Numbered from the stretch's first letter, positions 6,373 to 14,006 are shown. The stretch is DNA of 15,950 nucleotides from Gammaproteobacteria bacterium (GCA_003233255.1 QILH01000041.1:1-15950); one strand, 5' to 3'. Program-made: numbers and translations. The notes: a model not told the origin generated them from the letters alone.

Positions 6373-7410
6373 TTAAGCAAAGTCATCTTTATTGCTCGCA
6401 CGCATTTTCGCGTCCTGCTTGCTGATAACCCCACGTTGCAACATATCCTGCAGACATTGATCGAGGGTTTGCATACCGTATTGCTGACCGGTTTGAATAG
6501 CCGAATACATCTGCGCGACCTTGTCTTCACGAATCAGGTTACGAATCGCCGGGGTACCGATCATAATCTCATGGGCCGCAACCCGACCACCGCCGATGCG
6601 TTTCAACAGGGTCTGGGCAATCACCGCACGTAAAGATTCGGACAACATGGAACGAACCATGCTTTTTTCAGCGGCGGGAAACACGTCAATAATCCGGTCA
6701 ATGGTTTTGGCCGCCGAGCTGGTGTGTAAGGTACCAAACACCAGGTGGCCGGTTTCTGCTGCGGTTAACGCCAGGCGAATGGTTTCCAGATCACGCATTT
6801 CACCCACCAGGATGATATCGGGATCCTCGCGTAATGCAGAGCGCAGCGCTTCACTAAAACCATGCGTATCACGATGCACCTCACGCTGATTGACGAGACA
6901 TTTTTTACTCTCGTGTACAAATTCTATCGGATCTTCGATTGTCAGGATATGGCCATGCTCACTCTCGTTTTTATAATCCACCATGGCCGCCAGGGTGGTT
7001 GATTTGCCAGAGCCAGTTGGCCCGGTCACCAGCACAATGCCACGAGGCTGATCAGAGACATCTTTAAATACCGACGGACAACCCAGATCTTCCAGGGTCA
7101 GGATCTTGGACGGAATGGTACGAAACACCGCACCGGCACCTCGATTGTGGTTAAAGGCGTTGACCCGAAAGCGGGCTATCTCAGGCAATTCAAACGAAAA
7201 GTCCGTTTCGTAATATTCCTCAAAATCCTTGCGCTGTTTATCGTTCATAATATCGTAGATCAGCGCATGCACGGTTTTATGTTCCAACGCAGGGACATTG
7301 ATTCGACGCACATCTCCGTCCACTCGAATCATTGGCGGTAATCCCGCCGAGAGATGTAAATCTGAAGCCTTGTTTTTAACACTAAAGGCGAGTAACTCTG
7401 TAATATCCAT
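6373..7410 (-). CDS. pilT: Type IV pilus twitching motility ATPase PilT
   Basis: The 345-residue product has the usual PilT length. Walker A Gly-Pro-Thr-Gly-Ser-Gly-Lys-Ser is at 130-137, the Asp box Ile-Glu-Asp-Pro-Ile-Glu at 158-163, Walker B Asp-Ile-Ile-Leu-Val-Gly-Glu at 198-204, and the His box around Gly-His-Leu-Val-Phe-Gly-Thr-Leu-His at 221-229. The PilT-diagnostic Ala-Ile-Arg-Asn-Leu-Ile-Arg-Glu motif at 288-295 is intact. PilT hydrolyses ATP to depolymerise and retract type IV pili, driving twitching, DNA uptake and surface sensing. It starts 129 bp from the divergent yggS gene. The yggS/pilT divergence is conserved in many gammaproteobacteria. Confidence 0.98.
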   Translation of the reverse strand: MDITELLAFSVKNKASDLHLSAGLPPMIRVDGDVRRINVPALEHKTVHALIYDIMNDKQRKDFEEYYETDFSFELPEIARFRVNAFNHNRGAGAVFRTIPSKILTLEDLGCPSVFKDVSDQPRGIVLVTGPTGSGKSTTLAAMVDYKNESEHGHILTIEDPIEFVHESKKCLVNQREVHRDTHGFSEALRSALREDPDIILVGEMRDLETIRLALTAAETGHLVFGTLHTSSAAKTIDRIIDVFPAAEKSMVRSMLSESLRAVIAQTLLKRIGGGRVAAHEIMIGTPAIRNLIREDKVAQMYSAIQTGQQYGMQTLDQCLQDMLQRGVISKQDAKMRASNKDDFA

Positions 7411-7539
7411 AGTTGTCCCAGTAGATTTCTTTAAGTAATCAGGTAACTTTTCTTAATTAGTCAATTCAACTGTTATCGGTATCTTATTGATAAGTCTAAA
7501 CCTTAACTTTAATCCAAAATTGCGACAAGCGCACATTCC
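7411..7539. promoter_or_regulatory. Divergent pilT / yggS promoter region
   Basis: This 129-bp AT-rich gap separates two divergent genes and should hold both promoters. For pilT the best candidate I see on the minus strand is TTTAGA (7495-7500), 17 bp, GATAAC (7472-7477), four of six matches each. For yggS, TTGATA at 7487-7492 is a reasonable -35, but no good -10 follows at standard spacing. The assignment of region is firm; the exact boxes are not. Confidence 0.4.
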
Positions 7540-8235
7540 ATGACGAGATCACGCTTAATTGCTCAACAACTAGACAAAATACACCTCCGGATTGAGGCGG
7601 CGGCTCTGGCTGCCGGGCGAAACCGCAACGACATTCAGTTACTGGCCGTCACGAAAACACGCCCCTGCGACGACATCCAGGCCGCCATCGAGGCCGGTCA
7701 ACACCGTTTTGGCGAAAATTATCTACAGGAGTCGCTGCAAAAAATAAATTCTATCAACTGCTCCGACTGTGAATGGCACTTCATCGGTCCATGCCAAAGC
7801 AACAAAACCTCGGCCATCGCCTCGACCTTTGACTGGGTGCATAGTGTCGATAGATTAAAGATAGCACAGCGCCTGAATGATCAACGCCAATCTGAGCAGG
7901 CTTTGAATATTTGTCTACAGGTCAATATCAGCAACGAAGCCAGCAAGACCGGTATCCTTCCCGAACATTTATCGGCACTTGCCGAAGGGGTTCAAAACCT
8001 GCCCAGGCTACGACTGCGGGGCTTAATGGCATTACCGGCCGCTGCAGTCGAGTTTGAAACGCAACGTGTCGCATTTGCTCAATTAAAAACCCTGTTTGAT
8101 GCGCTAAATTCAAAGGGGCATCAACTCGATACCTTATCGATGGGCATGAGCAATGACATGGAGGCCGCTATTATGGAAGGGGCTACCCTGGTTCGAATCG
8201 GCAGCGATATTTTTGGAGCGCGCAGCACACCTTAA
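7540..8235 (+). CDS. yggS: YggS family pyridoxal phosphate homeostasis protein
   Basis: The 231-residue product is a single-domain alanine-racemase-like TIM barrel of the YggS/PROSC family. The PLP-binding lysine is Lys39 in Ala-Val-Thr-Lys-Thr-Arg-Pro. Other signatures are Phe-Gly-Glu-Asn-Tyr-x-Gln-Glu around 73-80, Trp-His-Phe-Ile-Gly followed by Gln-Ser-Asn-Lys, and Ser-Met-Gly-Met-Ser-Asn-Asp-Met near the C-terminus, which binds the phosphate. The family buffers PLP and lacks racemase activity. A cysteine occupies the position before Gln-Ser-Asn-Lys where leucine or histidine-leucine is usual, a minor variation. It is the first gene of a yggS-proC-yggT operon with 54 bp to proC. Confidence 0.96.
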   Translation: MTRSRLIAQQLDKIHLRIEAAALAAGRNRNDIQLLAVTKTRPCDDIQAAIEAGQHRFGENYLQESLQKINSINCSDCEWHFIGPCQSNKTSAIASTFDWVHSVDRLKIAQRLNDQRQSEQALNICLQVNISNEASKTGILPEHLSALAEGVQNLPRLRLRGLMALPAAAVEFETQRVAFAQLKTLFDALNSKGHQLDTLSMGMSNDMEAAIMEGATLVRIGSDIFGARSTP

Positions 8236-8289
8236 AAGTTAAGCCACTCCCGAACTGACATCGCCAGCAAAGCCTGTTAAATTAACATC

Positions 8290-9108
8290 ATGGGCACACT
8301 CTCAATAGGATTTATTGGCGCAGGCAACATGGCAGCGGCCATGATTGGCGGCTTATCGGAAAGCGGTGTTGATTCCAGTCAACTGTATGTCGCCGATCCC
8401 GATAAAGAAAAAACCTCGGCCCTGGCTGCTGCCTTTGGCGTCAATGTCTGCGACCAAAACCAGTCATTATTAGATCGCTGTGATGTGGCTGTCCTCGCGG
8501 TAAAACCCCAGGTCATGAAGTCCGTTTTACAACCGCTGAAGGTTAAACCAGAACAACTTTTACTCAGTATTGCCGCCGGTGTGCGCAGTGATACGCTGCA
8601 AAGCTGGCTCGGTCAGCCCTGTGCCATCGTACGTAGCATGCCCAATACACCTGCGCTTGTTCAATGTGGTGCAACCGGCCTGTATGCAAATCAGCATGTA
8701 AGCACACAACAACGGCAACAAACCGAACAAATTATGTCCGCCATCGGGATAAGCATCTGGCTTGAACACGAATCACAGCTTGACGCGGTCACCGCCGTTT
8801 CCGGCAGCGGCCCGGCCTATTTCTTCTATATGATGGAGGCCATCGAAGCGGCCGGTGTTGAGTTAGGCCTGTCCGCCGAAAACAGCCGCACTCTCACTCT
8901 GCAAACGGCGCTTGGCGCCGCAAAGCTGGCACTGAATACAGATGAAAAAACCGCCGAATTACGTGCTAGAGTCACTTCACCAGGTGGCACCACGGCGGCG
9001 GCCATCGAATACATGCAGTCACAACAGGGGCTGGATAAAATAAAGCAGGCCGTCAGCGCGGCCTATACCCGTTCACAGCAATTAGCTGAACAATTAGCCG
9101 ACAGCTAA
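8290..9108 (+). CDS. proC: Pyrroline-5-carboxylate reductase
   Basis: The 272-residue product catalyses NAD(P)H-dependent reduction of 1-pyrroline-5-carboxylate, the last step of proline synthesis. An N-terminal Rossmann motif Gly-Phe-Ile-Gly-Ala-Gly-Asn-Met spans residues 7-14, the coenzyme-contacting Ala-Val-Lys-Pro-Gln is at 70-74 and Met-Pro-Asn-Thr-Pro at 117-121. The C-terminal dimerisation/substrate signature runs from Val-Ser-Gly-Ser-Gly-Pro-Ala-Tyr (170-177) to Thr-Ser-Pro-Gly-Gly-Thr-Thr (229-235). Length and motifs are those of a complete enzyme. No strong Shine-Dalgarno precedes the ATG. It lies between yggS and yggT in the order seen across gammaproteobacteria. Confidence 0.98.
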   Translation: MGTLSIGFIGAGNMAAAMIGGLSESGVDSSQLYVADPDKEKTSALAAAFGVNVCDQNQSLLDRCDVAVLAVKPQVMKSVLQPLKVKPEQLLLSIAAGVRSDTLQSWLGQPCAIVRSMPNTPALVQCGATGLYANQHVSTQQRQQTEQIMSAIGISIWLEHESQLDAVTAVSGSGPAYFFYMMEAIEAAGVELGLSAENSRTLTLQTALGAAKLALNTDEKTAELRARVTSPGGTTAAAIEYMQSQQGLDKIKQAVSAAYTRSQQLAEQLADS

Positions 9109-9145
9109 TATAATTTTTTAACATCTACCTCGTTGGAGAATTTTA

Positions 9146-9733
9146 GTGGGTTATTTCTTACAGTTTGCAAACCTGGTCGTCCAGATCGTCTTTGGGATTT
9201 TAATCTTTTTTGTGCTGGCGCGGTTTATCCTGCAATTAGTCCACGCAGATTTTTATAATCCCATTAGCCAGATGTTCGTTAAAGTCACCAATCCCATGCT
9301 AAAACCCTTGCGTAGTTTTATTCCGGGATTTTTTGGGCTTGATTTTGCGGCGATTGTCCTGCTCCTGATATTGCAGTGCACCGAGCTAATTTTGACTCAC
9401 CTTATCGGGGGCTACGGTTTACATGGCCCCATCATGTTCACGGTTGAAGCCATTGGTTTACTGATTCAGCATGCAGCACAACTCTATATGATCAGTATTA
9501 TCGTGATTGTCATCATGAGCTGGGTGAACCCAGGGGCATTTCAGCATCCCCTGGCCCAAATTGCCATGCAGATCACCAACCCGTTGATGCAACCACTGCG
9601 CAAATTATTACCCACACAGGCGGGTATTGATTTCACCCCGATACTGGCACTGATTATTATCTTTGCCGTCATGTTTCTGGTTGCCGCACCCCTGATCGAT
9701 TTGCCCCATACACCCACCTATCGAGGCCCGTGA
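9146..9733 (+). CDS. yggT: YggT family integral membrane protein
   Basis: The 195-residue product starts at GTG 9146, with a GGAGA ribosome site at 9135-9139. It is strongly hydrophobic, with about five or six membrane segments, and contains two YGGT repeats: each has a hydrophobic helix followed by an Asn-Pro...Pro-Leu-Arg-x-x-Ile/Leu-Pro segment (residues about 38-60 and 135-152). Family members are inner-membrane proteins of uncertain function, implicated in osmotic protection and in cell or plastid division-related organisation. It follows proC by 37 bp and ends the operon. No metX/metW genes follow, unlike the Pseudomonas locus. Confidence 0.94.
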   Translation: MGYFLQFANLVVQIVFGILIFFVLARFILQLVHADFYNPISQMFVKVTNPMLKPLRSFIPGFFGLDFAAIVLLLILQCTELILTHLIGGYGLHGPIMFTVEAIGLLIQHAAQLYMISIIVIVIMSWVNPGAFQHPLAQIAMQITNPLMQPLRKLLPTQAGIDFTPILALIIIFAVMFLVAAPLIDLPHTPTYRGP

Positions 9734-10108
9734 TCAACGGAATACCCCTGACAGGATAATAATCTATCAAAAATGTGCCTGTTCACTAAACGGACGAAAA
9801 ATCGGGCTATGCTGTGATGTACGGAGACACGGAAGAACAAAAGTAGCGTCAATGTGGTTAAAATTAAGATCAAAACACACCGATGTCGAATAGTAAGATG
9901 GACTCTGCGCTATTAACACGAACAGGCCAGCAGAAATCAGGACAGCCACATCGACAAAATGTGTCTGAATTACACTGGTTGAAACCCGTTTACGGTCAGA
10001 ATTGTACGATTATCAACCATTACATTATTTAATATAGGTTATTTAAACTTCCAACTTGTGATGCCGTTAACACTATAGACCTCACATGGACTTTGTAGTC
10101 TAATCTAG
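9734..10108. other. Gene-free stretch between yggT and the dynamin gene
   Basis: No convincing coding region is seen on either strand. A 60-codon open frame at 9767-9949 (minus) lacks a ribosome site and recognisable domains. Base composition drifts to AT-rich toward the right end. No clear terminator hairpin follows yggT. Confidence 0.6.
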
Positions 10109-10137
10109 TTGTAGGAAATTTGTAATTTCACTATAAA
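10109..10137 (+). promoter_or_regulatory. Sigma70-like promoter for the dynamin-like gene
   Basis: TTGTAG (10109-10114) and TATAAA (10132-10137) are separated by exactly 17 bp, in AT-rich DNA. A transcript starting about 7 bp downstream would leave a leader of roughly 40 nt before the ATG at 10185. The ribosome site is weak (GAGA at 10175-10178). Confidence 0.6.
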
Positions 10138-10184
10138 AAAAGCTATATTGATTAGCACGTTACTATGAAAAGCTGAGAACGTTT

Positions 10185-12143
10185 ATGGCCGCCGATCGTT
10201 TTACCGACCAAATGCAAGCCTACGGCAAGTGGAAGACCACGCTCGCCAAGGCAATTACAAACTACCAGGACTGGTTAGAGAAAAACCATATGTCCGTTGC
10301 CGAGCTGGAATTGCGCATTTTTGAATTGCTGGAACAACTCAAAAGCGATTCTTTAACGATTGCATTCGTAGCTGAGTTTGCCCGGGGTAAAACCGAACTC
10401 ATTAATGCCATCTTTTTCTCGGAATACGATCGACGCCTGCTGCCCTCTGAAGCCGGACGCACCACCATGTGCCCAACTGAGTTATTTTATGACATGGCCG
10501 AGAATGAAAGCTATATTCGTTTGCTGCCCATCGAAACTCGGCTGGAAGACACCAGTATTTCCGAACATAAAAAAAATCCGATCAACTGGATCAATATCAA
10601 CTTAAACACCAGTTCATCTGAGGATATGGCCGAAGCCTTTCGCGAGGTGGTCAAGACCAAGGCCGTGTCACAGGAACAGGCGCATAAGCTGGGATTGTTT
10701 GATGCCGAACATGATCGGGGCCATGTGAATAAAGACGGCAGCGTCAATATTCCAATGTGGCGTCATGCTTTAATCAGTTTTCCGCATCCGCTGTTAAAAG
10801 AAGGGCTCAATATTCTAGATACACCGGGTCTAAACGCAATGGGCGCCGAACCTGAACTTACCCTCAATATGTTGCCAAATGCACAGGCCGTGGTATTTGT
10901 GCTGGCTGCGGATACCGGGGTAACTAAATCCGACATGGATATGTGGACACATCATGTGAAAGCGCTCAATGCCGATGCGCGACACGCTCGCCTGGTAGTA
11001 TTGAACAAGATCGATACACTTTGGGATGAACTCAAAGATGAGGGCGCGATCAACAATACGATCCGCGCGCAATGCAGTACCGCCGCCAAAATGCTCGATA
11101 TTGATGAGAAAACAGTATTCCCGGTCTCGGCACAAAAGGGCTTACTGGCAAAAATACGGCACGATAAAGAGCTGGTTGAAAAGAGTAATATTCTGTCGCT
11201 GGAATCCATTTTATCCACCGACATCCTGCCTAAAAAACAGGAAATCGTACGCGACAGCGTTGTTGGCGAGATTGGCAGCATGGTCAAACAATCTCGCGAC
11301 CTGATCGCCTCGCGGCTGAATGATGCCAACAAACAGTTAAAAGAACTGCAAAATCTGAGCGGTAAAAATGAGGACGTCATTGCCCACTTGTTAAAAAAGA
11401 CACGCTCCGAACAGGCCGTCTACTACAAAAGTGTCGAAAGCTTTCAGGCCAATAGAAAACTATTTAATGAAGCGCATTCAGAATTATTGAGCGTATTAAG
11501 CTTAAATGAACTGGATCAACTCATGTCCAAAACACGCAAAACCATGGCCGATACCTGGACAACTGTCGGGCTGAAAAATTCGATGAAGGCCTTTTTTGAA
11601 GTGATCACCAATACCATCAAGGAAGCCTCCGTGCGCACGGATAAAAGTAACATGTTGATTCAGGGCATCTATCGTAAATTCAACGCGGAACATAACCTGG
11701 GCAATACCAAGCCAAAATTATTCAGCATGAGCAAATACAAGCGCCATATGGAACGCCTATACCATGAGGCCGATGCCTATCGTAAAAGCCCGGTGACGAC
11801 GATGACCGAGCAAAGCTTTGTGATTAAAAAATTCTTTATCTCAATGGTCTCGCATGCCCGCAATACCTTCTTTAATGCCCATCATGAGGCCGAGACCTGG
11901 GGCAAGGCCGCCATGTCTCCACTGGTTGCACGCATCAAAGAACATAAAGATCAAATGGAAAAACGACTGGAAAGCTTGCGTAAAATCAATGAATCACGCG
12001 ACACCCTGCAATCCCGTGTAGCCGAACTGGAACGCACCGCCAAGGCCTTAAACGTCCAGCTTGCCGATTTGAATTTGTTGATGGATACCCTCAATCAGCC
12101 GTTGGATAACTTTATTAAAAAAAGTAGCATCAAGGTAGCGTAA
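10185..12143 (+). CDS. Dynamin-like large GTPase
   Basis: The 652-residue product has a GTPase domain over about residues 50-330 with all G motifs recognisable. The P-loop Ala63-Glu-Phe-Ala-Arg-Gly68-Lys69-Thr70 has Ala where the first Gly of GxxxxGKT is usual, switch I threonines are at 93-94, Asp212-Thr-Pro-Gly215, Asn274-Lys-Ile-Asp277, and Ser-Ala-Gln-Lys-Gly at 315-319. The remaining ~300 residues are charged and helical, with coiled-coil character around 370-450 and 585-640, as expected for a dynamin stalk. I see no membrane-spanning segment, so membrane association would need an amphipathic or paddle region. Bacterial dynamins act in membrane remodelling, membrane-damage tolerance or chromosome/division functions (for example CrfC, DynA, LeoA). 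It is a single gene with its own promoter and no dynamin partner nearby. Confidence 0.87.
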   Translation: MAADRFTDQMQAYGKWKTTLAKAITNYQDWLEKNHMSVAELELRIFELLEQLKSDSLTIAFVAEFARGKTELINAIFFSEYDRRLLPSEAGRTTMCPTELFYDMAENESYIRLLPIETRLEDTSISEHKKNPINWININLNTSSSEDMAEAFREVVKTKAVSQEQAHKLGLFDAEHDRGHVNKDGSVNIPMWRHALISFPHPLLKEGLNILDTPGLNAMGAEPELTLNMLPNAQAVVFVLAADTGVTKSDMDMWTHHVKALNADARHARLVVLNKIDTLWDELKDEGAINNTIRAQCSTAAKMLDIDEKTVFPVSAQKGLLAKIRHDKELVEKSNILSLESILSTDILPKKQEIVRDSVVGEIGSMVKQSRDLIASRLNDANKQLKELQNLSGKNEDVIAHLLKKTRSEQAVYYKSVESFQANRKLFNEAHSELLSVLSLNELDQLMSKTRKTMADTWTTVGLKNSMKAFFEVITNTIKEASVRTDKSNMLIQGIYRKFNAEHNLGNTKPKLFSMSKYKRHMERLYHEADAYRKSPVTTMTEQSFVIKKFFISMVSHARNTFFNAHHEAETWGKAAMSPLVARIKEHKDQMEKRLESLRKINESRDTLQSRVAELERTAKALNVQLADLNLLMDTLNQPLDNFIKKSSIKVA

Positions 12144-12229
12144 AAATTTATTCGATAATTAATAAATGATGAGCCTCTTTAACAGTCATTTAAAATTTAA
12201 ACGCTACCTGCTAAGAACACTTCTGAACC

Positions 12230-12658
12230 TTAAATCTGTTTTGGGAAATCCTTCAAACAACATCGACCGGATGGGTTGGCGGTTTCACAGGAACACCTTG
12301 CCGCTCTGGTCTGTTGTATAACAAATTCCTTAGCATCTTTGTTCACTGCTGCCTCGGCTTTACTAACCCCAAAACAAAAACAAATAAGTGCCTCGGCAGA
12401 TTCCTCTTTGCGACCAATCCGGGTTCGGATATCCGATTTTGTTATTGTCTCGGCTTCGGTGGCAAAATACACAACCTCACACACCGGTTCACGACAATAA
12501 TAATATTGCGTTTCGGTAAACTTAACGGCCCAAACCCGTTTAACATGGTGCAACATCGTCTTAACCGTAACACCCTGGGCGCGTTGTTGGCACACCGGAC
12601 AATCACGCTTTGCCACTGTAGATCTGGCCCCACGTTCTACCTTACAACAGTCTGACAT
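12230..12658 (-). CDS. CopZ-like iron-sulfur/zinc metallochaperone (putative)
   Basis: The 142-residue product starts at the ATG at 12658, where the family-typical Met-Ser-Asp-Cys-Cys begins. The frame is open further upstream, but that DNA holds a promoter. A zinc-binding CopZ N-domain is suggested by Cys20-Pro-Val-Cys23 and Cys55...Cys60 with Val-Val-Tyr-Phe after it. A Bfd-like [2Fe-2S] segment follows: Ile-Cys93-Phe-Cys95-Phe-Gly-Val, then Cys122-Ser-Cys124 and Asn-Pro-Ser-Gly-Arg-Cys133-Cys134. It resembles the proteins named putative iron-sulfur cluster-binding metallochaperone, related to the N-terminal part of Archaeoglobus CopZ, which has Zn and [2Fe-2S] sites. There is no C-terminal HMA copper domain. 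A role in copper, mercury or other metal handling is inferred from the family and from the MerR-type operator upstream. Confidence 0.82.
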   Translation of the reverse strand: MSDCCKVERGARSTVAKRDCPVCQQRAQGVTVKTMLHHVKRVWAVKFTETQYYYCREPVCEVVYFATEAETITKSDIRTRIGRKEESAEALICFCFGVSKAEAAVNKDAKEFVIQQTRAARCSCETANPSGRCCLKDFPKQI

Positions 12659-12723
12659 TCTCTGATTCACCCTTTTGAGTGGCGTACAACACATCGTTAT
12701 GAACCGCTCATTCGATGCTGGCA

Positions 12724-12755
12724 GTTTAGTGTGCGTACCCAGGTACAGAGTCAAG
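12724..12755 (-). promoter_or_regulatory. MerR-family-type promoter/operator for the metallochaperone gene
   Basis: On the minus strand the order is TTGACT (-35), a 20-bp spacer, then TAAACT (-10). The over-long spacer carries the dyad GTAC-CTGG-GTAC. Extended spacers with a central dyad are the hallmark of MerR-family promoters, where the regulator untwists DNA on metal binding. The 4-bp centre and GTAC half-sites resemble the classical mer operator. It lies about 70 bp upstream of the metallochaperone ATG. No merR-like gene is in the window. Confidence 0.7.
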
Positions 12756-12929
12756 CCGGAAGCTTCGCAAAATACACACCCAGGCGCCCTGTACATTTTT
12801 TAACCTACGAAAGGAAATGCACCGTAAAATATTTCAGCAAATTTGCATCGGCATTATGAGCCAGCAGTCCCAACTCGTGGTATCACCAGCCAATTTTACG
12901 TAAACGGGCAAATGAATAATTGATCAAGG

Positions 12930-12958
12930 GTTACACATCGGTCGCTTTTCAGTACAAT
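12930..12958 (+). promoter_or_regulatory. Candidate promoter for phosphoribulokinase gene
   Basis: GTTACA (12930-12935) and TACAAT (12953-12958) are 17 bp apart, with four and five of six consensus matches. They would give a leader of roughly 90 nt before the ATG at 13055, which has a good AGGAG ribosome site at 13044-13048. No obvious CbbR-type site was identified. Confidence 0.5.
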
Positions 12959-13054
12959 GGGCGGCTGAATTTTAGGGGGGCTAGATATTGTCTTGTTAAA
13001 ACAAGCACTTAGATCAGTCCAGACAAGATTATTACCATTATTTAGGAGCAGCCT

Positions 13055-13942
13055 ATGTCTGCCAAACATCCGATTATCGCAGTTACAGGTTCATCCGGCG
13101 CCGGCACGACAACCGTAAAAAACGCTTTTGAGCACATTTTCTTCCGTGAAAAGATTAACCCACTGGTCATCGAAGGTGACAGTTATCACCGTTATGACCG
13201 TGCGGCCATGAAAGTTGCTATCGAAGAATTTGCCGCAAAGGGCAAGCAGCTCAGCCACTTTGGACCTGAATCCAATCATTTTGATACCCTGGCCGAGACC
13301 TTTGAAACCTATGGTAAGACCGGTAAATGTAAGCGCCGCTACTATTTACACAGTGATGAAGAAGCAGCACAACATAACGCTCGGCTCTCGACTAATTTGA
13401 GCCCAGGTGAATTCACTCCATTTGAAGACATTAGTGATAATACTGATCTACTCTTTTATGAAGGTCTGCATGGCGGAGTGGTTGATGGCAAAACCGATGT
13501 CGCTAAATTTACCGATTTATTAGTGGGTGTTGTGCCCATCGTCAATTTAGAATGGATTCAGAAAATCCATCGTGATAATGCTCAACGCGGTTATTCGGCC
13601 GAGGCCATTGTCGACACCATCCTGCGACGCATGGATGATTACGTTAATTTCATTACCCCGCAATTCTCACGGACTGACATTAACTTCCAACGGGTGCCCA
13701 CGGTTGATACCTCCAATCCTTTTATCGCACGTGATATCCCGACACCGGATGAAAGCTTTATCGTCATTCGTTTCCGTAATCCAGAGCGGGTTGACTTCCC
13801 TTACATATTGAACATGATCCAGGATTCATTTATGTCACGTCCAAATACCATTGTTGTTCCTGGTGGTAAAATGGGTTTTGCGATGGAGTTAATCCTTAAT
13901 CCGGTCATACATGATTTGATAGAACAGAAGAAAAAAGCATAG
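13055..13942 (+). CDS. prkB: Phosphoribulokinase, bacterial class I
   Basis: The 295-residue product catalyses ATP + ribulose 5-phosphate to ribulose 1,5-bisphosphate, supplying RuBisCO. The Walker A motif Gly-Ser-Ser-Gly-Ala-Gly-Thr-Thr is at 12-19, and Asp42, His45 and Arg49 match the same-numbered residues of the Rhodobacter enzyme. Glu136-Gly-Leu-His-Gly-Gly, Lys170-x-x-Arg173-Asp174 and Arg178 form the active site, and Arg191-Arg192 match its allosteric/substrate arginines. All key residues are present, so an active enzyme is likely. Close homologues (PrkB/YhfF-type) also occur in enterobacteria without RuBisCO, so the gene alone does not prove a Calvin cycle. It is monocistronic, with its own promoter and a strong terminator. 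Confidence 0.94.
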   Translation: MSAKHPIIAVTGSSGAGTTTVKNAFEHIFFREKINPLVIEGDSYHRYDRAAMKVAIEEFAAKGKQLSHFGPESNHFDTLAETFETYGKTGKCKRRYYLHSDEEAAQHNARLSTNLSPGEFTPFEDISDNTDLLFYEGLHGGVVDGKTDVAKFTDLLVGVVPIVNLEWIQKIHRDNAQRGYSAEAIVDTILRRMDDYVNFITPQFSRTDINFQRVPTVDTSNPFIARDIPTPDESFIVIRFRNPERVDFPYILNMIQDSFMSRPNTIVVPGGKMGFAMELILNPVIHDLIEQKKKA

Positions 13943-13967
13943 TTAAACAAAATCTTAGTTTATTTTT

Positions 13968-13995
13968 AAAAAACCGGACTTGTTCCGGTTTTTTT
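13968..13995 (+). terminator. Rho-independent terminator after phosphoribulokinase
   Basis: AACCGGA (13972-13978) pairs with TCCGGTT (13984-13990) around a CTTGT loop and is followed by a T-run to 13995. The flanking A- and T-runs extend the stem and make it usable in both directions. It starts 25 bp after the stop. Confidence 0.9.
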
Positions 13996-14006
13996 ATCTC
14001 CATTTG

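Noticed and set aside
9767..9949. 60-codon open frame on the minus strand in the yggT-dynamin gap
   Set aside because: No ribosome site, no recognised domain, and a composition consistent with chance in non-coding DNA.
12147..12167. ATTTATT...AATAAAT inverted repeat after the dynamin gene
   Set aside because: AT-only 7-bp stem with no T-run in the right place; too weak to call a terminator.
12275..12655. Plus-strand open frames opposite the metallochaperone gene
   Set aside because: They are antisense shadows: the minus-strand product has clear family motifs and the plus-strand translations have none.
12659..12796. N-terminal extension of the metallochaperone frame on the minus strand
   Set aside because: The frame is open, but the MerR-type promoter lies inside this stretch and the family N-terminus (Met-Ser-Asp-Cys-Cys) begins at 12658. 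The extension is treated as leader and promoter DNA.
12823..12900. 8-bp inverted repeat CGTAAAAT...ATTTTACG upstream of phosphoribulokinase
   Set aside because: The arms are short, AT-rich and separated by 62 bp, with no neighbouring repeat. Chance is the likelier explanation.
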